In this document: in pieces, positions 11,906-23,260 of the stretch
How positions within the stretch are numbered: the stretch's first letter is position 1
Layout of the letters: each line of letters begins with the position of its first letter
Assembly (NCBI GenBank): GCA_002989075.1
Contig: PSQN01000011.1
Span: 587,131-651,130, forward strand
DNA length: 64,000 bases
From: Arthonia radiata
Taxonomy: Eukaryota; Ascomycota; Arthoniomycetes; Arthoniales; Arthoniaceae
Direction: 5' to 3'
The notes under the pieces: generated by a model
What the model saw: only the letters and a program-made list of their open reading frames with translations
The model's database searches: none
Told to the model about the DNA's origin: nothing
Program-made: the position numbers and the translations under genes

Positions 11906-13873
11906 ATGAGGGATCACCAGCAGGAGAGTAAAACTCGTGAGCGGCATGGACACGGACTCGAGCCCAAGCTCCAGGTGATATGCTTGGTGAGTTCCGAGAC
12001 AGCATTCCCAGTGCGTGCACGCACGCACCGCAATGCGCAAGCTGTCCGCCCTTGCCTCAGATCCCTCGTCTGGGGAGGATACTCCTAAAGCTTTGACGAA
12101 GGACTCGTGGCGCAGCAGCAACCTTGGCTGACACCACTTGAATAGGCCTCCGGCGGTGGTCCAGCAGAAGACAATGTGACTGGCTTTCTCGTGCGATCGG
12201 TTGGCGCAGGATGGTCAAAGGGATCAGTGCTCGCTGTTGATGCAGGCTCGCATCTGTCCGCCATCACCAGGCTATTGGAAGCCGAATTCCCTCGAGTCTC
12301 AGGCGTCACGGTCAATGGAGCTTCCCACGGCACCTCTACTCCGCTCTCAGCCAACGTTCGCCACCCGATCAGCAGGGCAGTTTCAGAACATGGCTATGAC
12401 ACATCCGACTCGTCTCGTGCGTCGAGTGTAGAGCCTCCGTCGACAATTTTAGAGTCCGGCCCGTTTGCAGGTCTTGCGTTTCCCTACGAGAGCGCGCGCG
12501 CAAACGCGTTGCACGTGGTGCGGGAGTGCGTTTCCACATACCTGATTACCCACCCGCATCTGGACCATCTCTCTGCGTTTGCCATTAATACTGCAGCGTT
12601 TCACAATACATCGCGACCCAAACGGCTGGCTGCGCTCCCGTCCACTGTCAATGCGATCAAGACTCACATTTTTAACGACGTAATATGGCCCAACCTCACG
12701 GATGAAGACGGTGGTGTAGGATTCGTGACGTTTCAGCGTTTGACGGATGGCGGGAACCTTGCAGTCGGGTCTGGTCCAGGCAAGGGCTACATGGAGGTGT
12801 GTGACGGCCTCTGTATCAAAGGCATGAAGATCAGTCACGGCCATTGCATGCGACGAGCCGCGGATCCGACGCTGCCGAGAGGAGGTGAGGTAGGCCTGTC
12901 CGACATTCCAACGTTCAGGACACACAATACGTCCTCCCAACACCATCATCAAGACAGCCTGAGTATCAGCCCCACGAAGGCACGCCGAACGCCCTCCATC
13001 ACGGGGCTTTCCATGCCCGGCACACCCGGCGCCACTATAAGCGGCACGCACCCCGCTTCATCCAACGATCTCTCGGCGCGCGAAGTTGTTGTCGATAGTA
13101 CCGCTTATTTCATTCGTGACGACGGCTCCGGGCGTGAGATTTTGTTCTTCGGCGATGTTGAACCTGACGTGCTGTCTCTGAATCCGCGCACGGCTGCTGT
13201 CTGGTCCGAAGCCGCCCCAAAAATCGCTTCAGGCCACCTTCGCGCTGTCATGATCGAATGCAGCTATGACGACTCCCAGGGCGATAATGTGCTCTTTGGC
13301 CACCTCGCGCCGCGACACCTCATCAAGGAGCTGCTGACCCTAGCGGACATGACCAAGCGGCGTCGTCGAGAGCACATAGAGCGGCGAAATAGCCGCAAAC
13401 GAAAACGCGGAAGCCATGCTCACAGAGAGTCGGTGCAGAACCTGGATGTTCCTGGTGGGTCACCGACCGCCGATCATTCTGTTGACGCATCAAAGGTGCC
13501 ATCCGAAGACGAAGAGCATGACGGCCATTCTTCAAAGCGTGGTTGGGTCAAGCAAAGGCCTGCAAAGTTGAACACAGCGCCAAAGAACGTGAGCGCCGAC
13601 GGAATTTCCGAGCATCAAATTAGTCCTTTGGCCCGGTATGAGTCCAACTTGTCGAACATGTCAGGGGATACGGACGAAGATACGAAGCCGCCTCTTGCTG
13701 GCGTGACGGTAGTAGTTATACATGTTAAGGATACTATGAAAGATGGTCCTTTAGTTGGGGATACGATACTAAGACAGCTCCAAGAGCATGAAGCTCGGCT
13801 CAAAGAGTCAGATGGTATAGGTCTAGGATGTGAATTTGTGATAAGTAAGGTCGGGGAGAGCTATGGCTTCTAA
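11906..13873 (+). CDS. PDE1: Class II (low-affinity) 3',5'-cyclic-nucleotide phosphodiesterase
   Basis: Exon 1 (11906-11986) encodes 27 residues ending LQVICL. A GTGAGT intron leads to exon 2 (12146-13873), which starts ASGGGPAEDNVTGFLV, rebuilding the family's N-terminal glycine loop. The total is about 602 residues. The metal-binding signature H-x-H-L-D-H is seen as THPHLDHLSAF near residue ~155, followed by KISHGHC (~255) and the FGDVEPD strand (~355) typical of this metallo-beta-lactamase-fold family. The family hydrolyses cAMP in the cytosol and damps PKA signalling. A Ser/Arg/Lys-rich insertion of ~120 residues (about 420-540) splits the C-terminal part and is probably disordered. The start ATG at 11906 is the first in frame. 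Confidence 0.92.
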
Positions 13874-14069
13874 GCCTTTAGATCATGATCTAATGAACAT
13901 TCACGTCTTGGCTCAGCCATATGGCGGGCCCTTTTGCCCTCCATCCTGTCCTTGGACACATAGAGTTTCTCACTTGTTTCTCCCTGTGCCGAGTGGTATT
14001 AGATCTCCACCACCGCAATCGGCGCCAAAACGCCCAACATCATCCAGAACCCGCATGAAATCAAGGAGA

Positions 14070-14748
14070 TCATATCTGATCCAAGGTCATACTCGCGCTC
14101 AAATCCCCACTCCCGCTCTCCACCATTCCTTGAAACTCTTCGAAAGAAATCTTACCATCATGATCTTTATCCGCCTCCATGATCGTCTTGTCCACAATCT
14201 GCTGCAGCTGCCCGTCCTTCAAATTGCTCCCCACCATCATCTTCAGCACCAGAAACAGCTCACCGTTGCTGATATAGCCGTCCCTGTCAATGTCGTACAC
14301 CTTGAACGCAAACCGCAGCTTCTCCTCTTTGTGCCCCTTGGCGGAGAATGCGGAGAGGCCTGAGATGAACTCCTGGAAGTCGACGCTGCCCGAGCCGTCT
14401 TCGTCGAATATGGCGATCATGCGCGCCGCGAGGGGGTTGGAGGAGACCTGGGGGAGGGAGAGGAACTCGGAGGCTTCGAGGGTGCCGGAGCCGTCCTGGC
14501 TGGTGTGTCAATGGATGCCGGATGGGACAGAGCAGCGAGTACAACAGGATCGCAGAGAAGGAATCCAGGACGCAGAAGTATGAGGTACCTTGTCCAGCTT
14601 CAAAAAGCGCTTTCGTAACCGCTCGACCTCGTCTCTATCGACTGGCACGTGTCAGCTCAGCGTCCATTGTGCCCCACCCGGAGAGGTGGACTGTACAATT
14701 TGAGCTCTCTGCGATCTTTTCGAGCATGTTGGATTGTTCGTTGCCCAT
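14070..14748 (-). CDS. CNB1: Calcineurin regulatory subunit B
   Basis: Three exons (14748-14697, 14641-14589, 14495-14070) give 176 residues, close to the family length. The protein begins MGNEQSNM, with the N-myristoylation glycine expected of calcineurin B. Four EF-hands are complete: [13 protein letters not shown] (~36), [13 protein letters not shown] (~66), [13 protein letters not shown] (~103) and [13 protein letters not shown] (~144). It partners the calcineurin catalytic subunit in Ca2+/calmodulin-dependent dephosphorylation, controlling stress and cell-wall responses. Two early introns split the first 35 codons. Its 3' end faces that of the phosphodiesterase gene, 196 bp away. Confidence 0.97.
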
Positions 14749-15242
14749 AGCAAAAGTGTTTCGAGGGCGCCTTTGGATGTCAGCCCTGGAGGAAGGAGCA
14801 AGCAACAATTTAGTCGGTCTTTGAGGGTTCAGATGAAGATCTGCTCAGGAACCTGGGGTGGGGCCAAGGCTGGGGCACAAAAGTCATGGCATAGTCGTAT
14901 GAAGTCACCCTCTCCAGTCACGGCAAAAGCAAGAGGAAGAGCAAAGCTGAGCTTACAGGAATATCGAGCAAAGCCTCGACTACTTTGTCGCGTAAGTTCT
15001 AGAGGTTACAATAAAGATCTTTGCTGTATTCTAGAGATACAGTTCTGCTGTTAGTCTGCCACGACTTATGTTCCCCAGCCTTGGGCCAGTGGCTCGCGTC
15101 TGACAGATGTGGCTAGTGCTGTATGGCAGGTTAGCGTCCTCAAGCTTGGAAGTGCTAACAATCAAGGAACTTTCATCTTTACATTGATCCCACGCGCAAC
15201 GACTACACACATCCCCCTTCGTCTTCCTTCACCGCTATCATC
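14749..15242. other. Divergent promoter region
   Basis: It lies between the start codons of calcineurin B and the DUF1770 gene. Pyrimidine-rich sequence precedes the DUF1770 ATG. I see no other feature. Confidence 0.5.
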
Positions 15243-15809
15243 ATGGCAAGCATAGCCAACGAGCTGGCCTCCACACTGCAAAGCGCATCCATCAAACGGC
15301 ACCCCGACGCTGCACTCGACGTCGACCCCTCGACAAGCGCATCGACTAAACGGCCGGTCCAACTCGAGAGCGTCGAGCCCGTCCGCCCATCCTCCGCAAC
15401 CTACTCAGACCCCTCCGCTCGCCAACCAGCTGCCCACCCCGACGATGACATCCCGCTCTCAGTCCTGCGCCCGGCTCCTCGGCACTCAAACCTCCCTCCG
15501 CTCCCCGACCTGCGCTTCGAGCAGTCTTACCTCGCGCGTATAAAGCACTGCGAGACGCCCTGGAGCGTCGCGTGGGTCACCTTCTTCGACCACTTCTTCA
15601 TGCCGCTGGCGCAGGGCGTGGTGTGGAACCTGGCGCTGTTTGGGTGGCGGCAGTGGAACACTGGGGTGAAATTCAAGGGGCAGAGCGTAGGTGCGAGGGT
15701 TAGGCGGTGGTGGTGGGGCGTGAATGGGTGGAAGATTCCTGAGAGACAGAAGGCGGAGCAGGTAGAGGAGTTCTTTGTGCATCAGTCGGGAAGTGCGGGC
15801 GGCGATTGA
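15243..15809 (+). CDS. DUF1770 family protein
   Basis: A single exon encodes 188 residues. The opening (ASIANELASTLQSASIKRHP), the central PPLPDLRFEQSYLARI and the C-terminal QSVGARVRRWWWGVNGWKIP match the fungal DUF1770 family, whose function is unknown. A weakly hydrophobic stretch near residues 115-140 (FFDHFFMPLAQGVVWNLALF) could be membrane-associated. The N-terminal ~85 residues are Ser/Pro-rich and probably disordered. The ATG at 15243 sits in an ATCATGG context and gives the family-typical start. Confidence 0.88.
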   Translation: MASIANELASTLQSASIKRHPDAALDVDPSTSASTKRPVQLESVEPVRPSSATYSDPSARQPAAHPDDDIPLSVLRPAPRHSNLPPLPDLRFEQSYLARIKHCETPWSVAWVTFFDHFFMPLAQGVVWNLALFGWRQWNTGVKFKGQSVGARVRRWWWGVNGWKIPERQKAEQVEEFFVHQSGSAGGD

Positions 15810-16845
15810 CGTGGCCGAGGACAGTGAGACGAGGTCAGCATTGCACATACGTTTCCTGAGCTCAAGAGCTGAGGCGAGCATCGATGACTGGAAATGCACA
15901 CATTTGGACGACGTAGAGGAAGAATGCAATGGTGCGCACCGACAGAGGCGCGCGTTACGAAACAAGGACTCTAAGAGCTAAACTCAATGTCTGAGAGACG
16001 TGAGATGTGGATTAATGTATACCCTGGAAAACCTTGAACTGGTACTAATTCAATGATACTGATGTACGACGCAGCACGGACGAGCGCATAGCCACACACG
16101 CAGGCGCGTACGACAAGGACGCACTGGACGGCGTCACACAATCTGATCAATATGACCGATGAAGCGAGATCTATCATCCACTCACACTCACTCACGAGAA
16201 TCCGGAAGCCGTCACGTTTCGCGCCTATACACAGGCAGACATTGGTCCGTGGTGGCGACAGCACGTGCATATTAGCCGCCGCCGCCACTTCATCTCATGG
16301 GGCACAGACGCCCCACAAAGATTGGCAGATGCATCAGCATGGAGATTATCACGCCGATAGGCGGATTAATATATGCATGCGAGCAGGAAGCAGTGTGTGA
16401 GGCTCAGGCATTGGAGCAGGAGCGCAGGACGATATCAGCTCGGATCGAGAGATTGGTACAACAGATGCAGCGCGCCAGCTAGGGCTGACGAGAGTTTGGG
16501 GCGATCGAGAGCGTGAGACAGCTGTATCAAAGGCAGAAAATAATCACAGACGAAGAGGGCGGCTGAACGAGCCGACCCTCCGACGAACCCATGGCCGGAA
16601 ACCGTGTACTCGCCCTTGCAATCTATTCTTAACTGAAAGAAGTCCCTCCTTCTGTGACCGCCACCGCAACGACCACCACGGTGTGAGCCTGCGTCTGTGT
16701 CTGATTATGAGACACAAACAATGCGACCGGTGAAAGTACCAACCGTATCGTGCCCGTCAAGGCGCCCCACGTTGATCTGAGCTGTCTCGCACGCCGTCGG
16801 TATCCGCCCTCGTTTCTTCCTCACCCTCCACCTCTCAAAACCTAG
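15810..16845. other. Intergenic region
   Basis: This is about 1 kb between two plus-strand genes. A 61-codon frame at 16297-16482 has a helical C-terminus but no support. The 250 bp before 16846 are pyrimidine-rich, as expected of a promoter and leader. Confidence 0.45.
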
Positions 16846-19517
16846 ATGCCTTCCCTCTTTTCCAGGTCGAAGACCAAGGGCTCTCAAGCCTCCATCTCCG
16901 TACCTTTCGGCTCGTCGCCATACGAGCGCACCGTCGCAGGTATACCCAGTCCCAATCCAGGCTGTGCAACCAAAGCTAGACAAGACCCGCGAAGCTGATA
17001 CCCTCTTTCCCGCACAGGCCCGGCTCCCTACCCTACACAACCCGCCCAATATCCTGCCAACCCCCTCCAGCAACAGCCCACCTATTCACAGGACCCCCGA
17101 CCTCTACAATACAGCAATCCAGATAATTACACCCATCAGCCATACGGCAGTCTTCAGAGGTCCGCCGACAGCGGCACCGCCGATCCTCCCGCATCTGCGT
17201 CTCCCAGTACGGCACATGAAAGTCCAAATATAGATCAACGGGACCCAGAACCAAAACGATCATTCAGAGAGAGATTGGGTCTAACAGGAGTCGGCAATTC
17301 ACGAGAAAACTTGCTGGAATCAGCAGAAGACCAGAGTCCAGGTTCTCGTCTGCGGCGCAAAGCATCCAGCGCACGCAGAAATAATAAGGACCCGTACAAC
17401 ATCTCACCGCAGTCACCGCCCTCAAGCGGTAGCGGACGCGTCACTCCTCAGCTTGGGACCAGAAGACCTGTCCATATTCCTGAAGAATCTGAGGGTGTGA
17501 CTGAGACTGAGAACCTCCGCGACCTCGCACAGTTCTTCCGCTCCACTGCACCGTCGAGCGACCCCAGACGCCGCCCCATCTCGCTCGTTGGTGACCCTAC
17601 AGGCTGGAAGAGGGCCCAAAGACCAGGTGCACTGACAGAAGAAGAATCCGAGCCACGTTCGCGTCCTCGCTCAGGCTCATTGGGAGATTCACTTGAACGT
17701 GGACCCTCCCACACTGACACCGCTACCGAGCCAATCAAGGCCAATCCGCTTCACGCAAACCCTACTGACACGGCCGCATACAAGCACGCTCCTTATCAAG
17801 CTTACCATCCTCAGCCCGGACACGTAATTAGACAGCAGCCCACCTTGCCACCACTGCAGACTCACTCGTCCACAGAAGGCACCGGAACTTTTTCTCAGCC
17901 GCTGTCACCCTCACGCCAACAGACTGGGACACAGCAATCACTCTCACAACATCCTGTGCACGGTGAATTGCCTCCGCACTTCGAAGTTCAAGGTCCGGAT
18001 CAGCAGCGTCAACTGGACTCTTTGGAGCACGGCACAGCCACAGAACTTACTGACCACCTGAGCCAGCGTCGTCCGCAACAAGCCATACTTAGCCCGGCAC
18101 CCCGCAGTGCCGCCGTCTCGCCGGCCCAGGAGAAGGGTCCCGTAATGCCATCGGCGAACGCGAACCTGCAGCTCCCTCCAAGAAGAGGCTCGCCTGGGGA
18201 CGGTAGCAGTGAGCCGCCAACACCGAACGCCGTTCATCAGACCAAGATGTCGCACCCACCCGTGGGGCATGGTGTCCAACGAGCGCAGACCGCAGGTGAA
18301 CAGACCGGTCGCAGCACTCCACCGCCTCAACAGATCACAGCAAAGGACATGACGGAAGAGGAGGTGAACGTGCTTTTACAACAATTCAAGGAGCTAAGTA
18401 AGTTCAGACACGATTACCAAACGTCTGACGATACCCCATGCTAATTCTTCCTGCAGGAGAAAAATACAGCAAAGTCAAACGCTACTATTTTGAGAAGGAC
18501 TCTCAAGTGCAGACGCTGCAAAACGCTCTCGCGCACCAAAAGCTGTCCCAGTCGCGAACATCATTAGACGATGGCGAGTATATGCAGCGACTGCAACGAC
18601 TCGATGGCTTAATATCTCAACTGGCGTTTGGATTCCGCAAAGACTGGAAGAGCATACCACCTTGGCTGCAACCTTGGGTGAACAAAGACTGCATCACGGT
18701 GGGTAAGCAGGAAATGACGGCAGTAGGACGAGCGTTCATCTCTAGATGGCTGGTGGATGAGATCTTCAACAAATACTTCCACCCAGGTCTGGACCAAGAA
18801 GTCTCAACAGAGCTCAAGACTATCCAGAACAACATTCGCGCCTTTGGCACCGCATTGCAGACGGGTGAAGAAGAAGACGCATTGACATCGAAGATCATCA
18901 ACTGGCGGCTGGCGACTATGGACGGCCTACAGCAACAGCTGAACACCATTGAAGCGACTTCCCGGCGCCAGCATCTCATTGAGCTGCTTGACGTGCAGCT
19001 GGTCAGCAGTTTGACCGAGTACATGCTTGAAATGCCGGCAGGTCTCGAAGGAGGCGTGCACATGATTATCGAGCTTGCTGTCACCATTCTACTGCATCTA
19101 CCCTTCGAGAGTCGAGACGTCGCCATTGACTACTATGCCCCTGGCTCAATATTTGACGAGCGCGTCATGAGGGCCGAGACGACGCCGATTGCACCCTTGG
19201 GCACGCCTATGGCAGAGCCAATGGATACTGACCGCTTGTCTGTGAACAGTGGCAATAGCGCGGAAGAGGAAGAGCAAGAGCCAGCCAAGATCGAGAAGCC
19301 AGATCACCGCAAAGGTTTCTTTAAGGATCTGGTATCGAGTAAGAAGTCGCCGCCCCCCAAGGGAGGTCCTGGAGCTTCGTCACAGAACTCGCTACTGCAG
19401 CCTCCTGGGAGCTCTGGAGGGCCGAAGGAGGATCGGGTGCGGCTTTGCGTGTTCCTGGGGCTGGCGATACGGGGGAAGATGGTGCTGTCGCAGGCGCCAG
19501 TGTTCAAGACGATGTGA
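16846..19517 (+). CDS. Large conserved fungal protein: disordered N-half, coiled coil and helical C-domain
   Basis: Three exons (16846-16939, 17018-18397, 18457-19517) join in phase, giving 844 residues. It starts MPSLFSRSKTKGSQ. Residues ~30-470 are Pro/Gln/Ser-rich and disordered. A charged coiled coil begins near 480 (REKYSKVKRYYFEKDSQVQ) across the exon 2/3 junction. Residues ~530-720 are an ordered helical domain containing FGFRKDWKSIPPWLQPWVNK and LPFESRDVAIDYYAPGSIFD. The architecture recalls a filamentous-fungal family sometimes labelled methyltransferase-like, but I see no SAM-binding motif and assign no function. The last ~20 residues follow a G-rich stretch in which another frame is also open, so the exact C-terminus is uncertain. 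Confidence 0.8.
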
Positions 19518-20170
19518 GCATGGCAGGACTATGGCGTGCCTCTGGAAAAAGATTTCCGCAGCCGCAGGTTGCATACAGAGAAGCGGGAGAAGTCTTGCAC
19601 ATAGGATGTCGATGTAGGAGCTTTGTGCGGCGACACCGGACGCTGGACGATTGGATATCCGGGACGTATTGTTGATACCTACATGGCTCCTGGCTAATAC
19701 CCAGCCGACGAATGTCGAGGCGTTTGAGTGAAGTCTGTTCATTTTAGGTACTTGTGTGATGCACACTGAATATGGAGGCACGAGTAATTGGTGGGGATAC
19801 CGAAGGCCTGGACAGGCCGTCCTTAATGGGGTCACGTTAATGCAGCTAGCGCGCGACGCGCCAAGCCTGGCCATGAGGTGTGATGCAAGAGTTGGCGTGT
19901 TGGCGCAAACAGCTCCTCACTCTTTTCGCTCGCACATTTGCGCCTTGCTGAAGCCCACTCCACGTTTCACACAACACCTTCGCCTCCCGCCCTCGTCGAC
20001 TACACACGCCAAAAATGGCGAGCGCGGCAACTTGAAGCACTTTGAGGCCAGCTGTACCAAGTTTCAACTTTGTTGCGATCCGAGACTCGATAAGAAGTCG
20101 CGCGGAAGCACAGAGCTTCCCCATCATAAACCCCATCCTCACGCCACAGACCACCGACAACTGCGTCGCC
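19518..20170. other. Intergenic region with probable long 5' leader of the elongase gene
   Basis: A pyrimidine-rich stretch at about 19915-20020 resembles a fungal core promoter and leader. The elongase frame stays open upstream to 20042 but contains no ATG before 20171. Nothing else is supported. Confidence 0.5.
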
Positions 20171-22159
20171 ATGTACTCTCCCAGCTTCATGCTGTCCGCG
20201 CCGCCGCGCGACCTCTTCCAGTTCCCTCCCAGTACCGAACCTCAAGCTTTACCGCCAAAGACTGACGAGTTCACCTTCGCAAACCCATTCAACATCGACC
20301 CAACCATCTATCAGGCAGTTCTATCGCCTACTGTACCTCTGACTTTCGCCGCAATCTACATCACATCCGTCTTCGCCGCCAATCAGTTGAATCGCAAGCG
20401 AAAGAATCAGGCCTGGCCCATCAGCCAGACCAGCGCGTTCAAGGTCTTCACAGTCGTCCACAATGTCGTCCTCGCGCTGTACTCGGCCGTCACTTGCGCG
20501 GCCATGGTACGCGCAATGTACGTGTCCATGCGCAGCCCAGCCGAAACCTCTGGCATCCCGGGCATGCTCGACTCGCTCTGCAAGATGAGCGGTCCTCGAG
20601 GACTCGGAGACGCGGTGACATACAACCCCAAGACCAGCACGTGGGGCTCCAAGAATGCGGACATCACCCTTGGATTCGATAGCCAGCCCGACACCAGCGA
20701 CCTTGGCCGCCTATGGAACGAAGGCCTCGGCTTCTGGGGCTGGTGGTTCTACCTCAGCAAATTCTACGAGGTCATTGACACCATTGTCATTCTTTTGAAG
20801 GGCAAGCGAAGCGCAACATTGCAGACTTACCACCATGCGGGCGCGATGCTGTGTATGTGGGCTGGCATCCGCTACATGAGCCCGCCCATCTGGATGTTTG
20901 CGCTTGTCAATGCTGGGATCCACACGCTCATGTACACCTACTATACCGTCACTGAATTCCGCGTCAAGGTCCCGAAGCCAATGAAGCAGGCTCTGACGAC
21001 GATGCAAATCATGCAATTTATCGTCGGCACGGTCTTCGCGTCTATTCACCTATTCGTCTACTACTCAGTCCCAGTCACCGTGCCGTATAAGGTTGCGCAA
21101 GCCATCGCGAGCGCCGCTGCATCCGCGTCTTCGGTCGCGTCTTCAGCTTCTGTGGCAGCAGTCGCGGCAGCAAACCCCTCGGTCGCGTCCTCGGTCGCAG
21201 CGTCAGCTACTGACTCCGCGCTCCTTATCTTCAACAAGATTGCGGCTCTCGCAGCCGGCGCACCAGGTGTCGCGAATAACATCTTACAAGACGAGAATGC
21301 CGCGCACTTCGGCATGGGCGACACCAAGCCCCTCGACGAGATCAAGTACACCACTCAGCACACCACCATCCACTGTCTCGACACGTCCGGCCAGGCTTTC
21401 GCCATCTGGCTCAACTGCCTCTATCTTGCGCCGCTGACCGCGCTCTTCGTCCGCTTCTTCATCAAGGCATACATCTTCGGCGAGCCTCGCGCGTCACGCT
21501 CCGACAAGGGCGCGCATACATCGCGCCGGCTGTCCGCGACTACGCTGAGTGCATGGGGCGAGACGTCTCGGTCGCTTGAGGGCCTCGGTCGAGTACTGGA
21601 GCAGCGCATCGGCACTATGGGCGTCGAGGCGAAGGAGGGTGGCGCGAATTTGACCGCCGAGAGTGATCTGCGCAAGATGTTGAAGCAGTTGAACGACGAC
21701 TCTGAGAACGCGAAGGACTCGAGCGCTGCGGTGGAGGACGAGGAGGAAGAACAAGCTGGATCGGGCGTGAATGAGGGTGACGAAGGTTCGGGCGTGAATG
21801 AAGACGAGGCTGCGGAGATGAATGGTGGCGCGGTGGACGTCAAGAAGGAGGACGCGGTGGAGAGTGAAGGTGAGGATGAAGATAGCAACAAGGAGAATGA
21901 GGTCCCGCAGACCAATGGTGTGGAGGAGGAAATCGAGGACGAGGCTGACGATGTTGTGCAGGGTGAGGCTGAGGCCGATGGTGAGGAGGTTGATGCAGGC
22001 GAGGAAGATGGCGAGGAGGAAGAGGGTGAAGATCAGGGAGAGGAGCAAGCAGATGGTGAAGAGGCCGGTGAAGCATCCGGTGAAGAGGAACAACCCGCGG
22101 AGAACAAGGAGAACGAGAAGCCAGCGCCCGAAGACTACGCCTCAGCGGTGAAGTCGTAG
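20171..22159 (+). CDS. ELO-family fatty acid elongase (3-ketoacyl-CoA synthase) with long acidic tail
   Basis: A single exon encodes 662 residues from the first ATG. The ELO condensing-enzyme core of the ER membrane is complete: KFYEVIDTIVILLKGK, the histidine box TYHHAGAM, NAGIHTLMYTYY, and a TTMQIMQF segment in TM helices, all within residues ~180-300. The enzyme condenses malonyl-CoA with acyl-CoA in very-long-chain fatty acid synthesis. Two additions are unusual for a family normally ~300-350 residues long. An Ala/Ser-rich insert occupies ~310-360. A ~140-residue Glu/Asp-rich tail occupies ~520-662 and follows a Ser/Arg stretch. Substrate chain length cannot be read from the sequence. Confidence 0.92.
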   Translation: MYSPSFMLSAPPRDLFQFPPSTEPQALPPKTDEFTFANPFNIDPTIYQAVLSPTVPLTFAAIYITSVFAANQLNRKRKNQAWPISQTSAFKVFTVVHNVVLALYSAVTCAAMVRAMYVSMRSPAETSGIPGMLDSLCKMSGPRGLGDAVTYNPKTSTWGSKNADITLGFDSQPDTSDLGRLWNEGLGFWGWWFYLSKFYEVIDTIVILLKGKRSATLQTYHHAGAMLCMWAGIRYMSPPIWMFALVNAGIHTLMYTYYTVTEFRVKVPKPMKQALTTMQIMQFIVGTVFASIHLFVYYSVPVTVPYKVAQAIASAAASASSVASSASVAAVAAANPSVASSVAASATDSALLIFNKIAALAAGAPGVANNILQDENAAHFGMGDTKPLDEIKYTTQHTTIHCLDTSGQAFAIWLNCLYLAPLTALFVRFFIKAYIFGEPRASRSDKGAHTSRRLSATTLSAWGETSRSLEGLGRVLEQRIGTMGVEAKEGGANLTAESDLRKMLKQLNDDSENAKDSSAAVEDEEEEQAGSGVNEGDEGSGVNEDEAAEMNGGAVDVKKEDAVESEGEDEDSNKENEVPQTNGVEEEIEDEADDVVQGEAEADGEEVDAGEEDGEEEEGEDQGEEQADGEEAGEASGEEEQPAENKENEKPAPEDYASAVKS

Positions 22160-23260
22160 GCGTCATTCCAATTTCATACCCCGTCAGCGTCAGCACGTGT
22201 GAGAGCGAACATGTGTTTTGTGTATCAGCAAGGCGTCAGGCGTCGGGTATACGCGCAAGAAGTCCGTCGCTGAAGCTGAATACCACAGTCCTGTATATAC
22301 ATATGGAGGAGTACAATCGAATCGAGACTGGTTCATTTTCCTGGTATGAAGTTGACGGCGCTTCTGCGTGAGTGTTTGACCCAGCGATCTGACCCTAGTT
22401 CTGATACACCTTCTCGTCTCACAGGCCTGTTCGGAAGAAACGGCGCGCCTTCTGGAACGTCTGCACGCCTTCTTCATGCTTCGGAGATCTGGAGCGGTTG
22501 TGCGACACGGGCGGTGCGGATGCGGATGCCTACAATGTATATTCGCCTTGCGACTTTGTTGTGAATCTGGTACAGTATAGATCTCGGCCCACACGACGGG
22601 AGGAACAGCAGCGTTATCGATTTGCATCTGCCAAGAGCGGGGTCCAAGGCACAGGGGTCTGATGCAGGTACGTACCGACGCCGGTGCAGCTCACTTCCGA
22701 GGTTGGACGCTAACGCACAACATGTGAGGAGATCATGCTGGGGTGCTGTCTCGGGTGGGTCGGGGCTTGAGGAATAGGGGAGATGAGCAAGAATGGAAGG
22801 GGGGAGGTCACGACGAGAGCATGACGGGGTCACTTGCTCGTATTTGACGGATTGAGTGCGGTGGGTCTGGTGAGCGACTTTGCCACGAGCTGTCGCCAAG
22901 ACCCACTTGAGTCGTCAGCGTACCACCTCAACTTGCTCGTTCTCTCTGCTCACCACTCCTGCTCTGTCCATCCTCCTCTACGCACCCTCAAACCTCCCCT
23001 CCCGCTGTCATCGATCTACGCTTGTCTGTGACGAGCGCTGATCGTTCTTTCGTTTCTGTGCTGCTGTGAGAAGTGGAGGTATTGTTGGAGCTCTCCATGT
23101 TGGATTGAGCAATTTACCCTCCACCCATAGCTCGCACTTTGTTGTGCTTGAGCTCCTTGTTTGATCGACCTGTGCGCAACCAGCCTCAATCAACCAGCTC
23201 GCTTGACATATGCGCTGTTGAAGCGACGAGAAATCAGACAATCAGTTGATCTGGGAGCCA
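22160..23260. other. Intergenic region
   Basis: About 1.1 kb separates two plus-strand genes. Minus-strand frames at 22190-22627 and 22474-22899 overlap each other and show no motif. The final ~350 bp contain pyrimidine-rich tracts expected of a promoter. Confidence 0.45.

Noticed and set aside
21421-22196. Long minus-strand and alternate plus-strand frames under the elongase tail
   Set aside because: They are complements or frame shifts of a GAG/GAC-rich repeat-like coding sequence and carry no motif.
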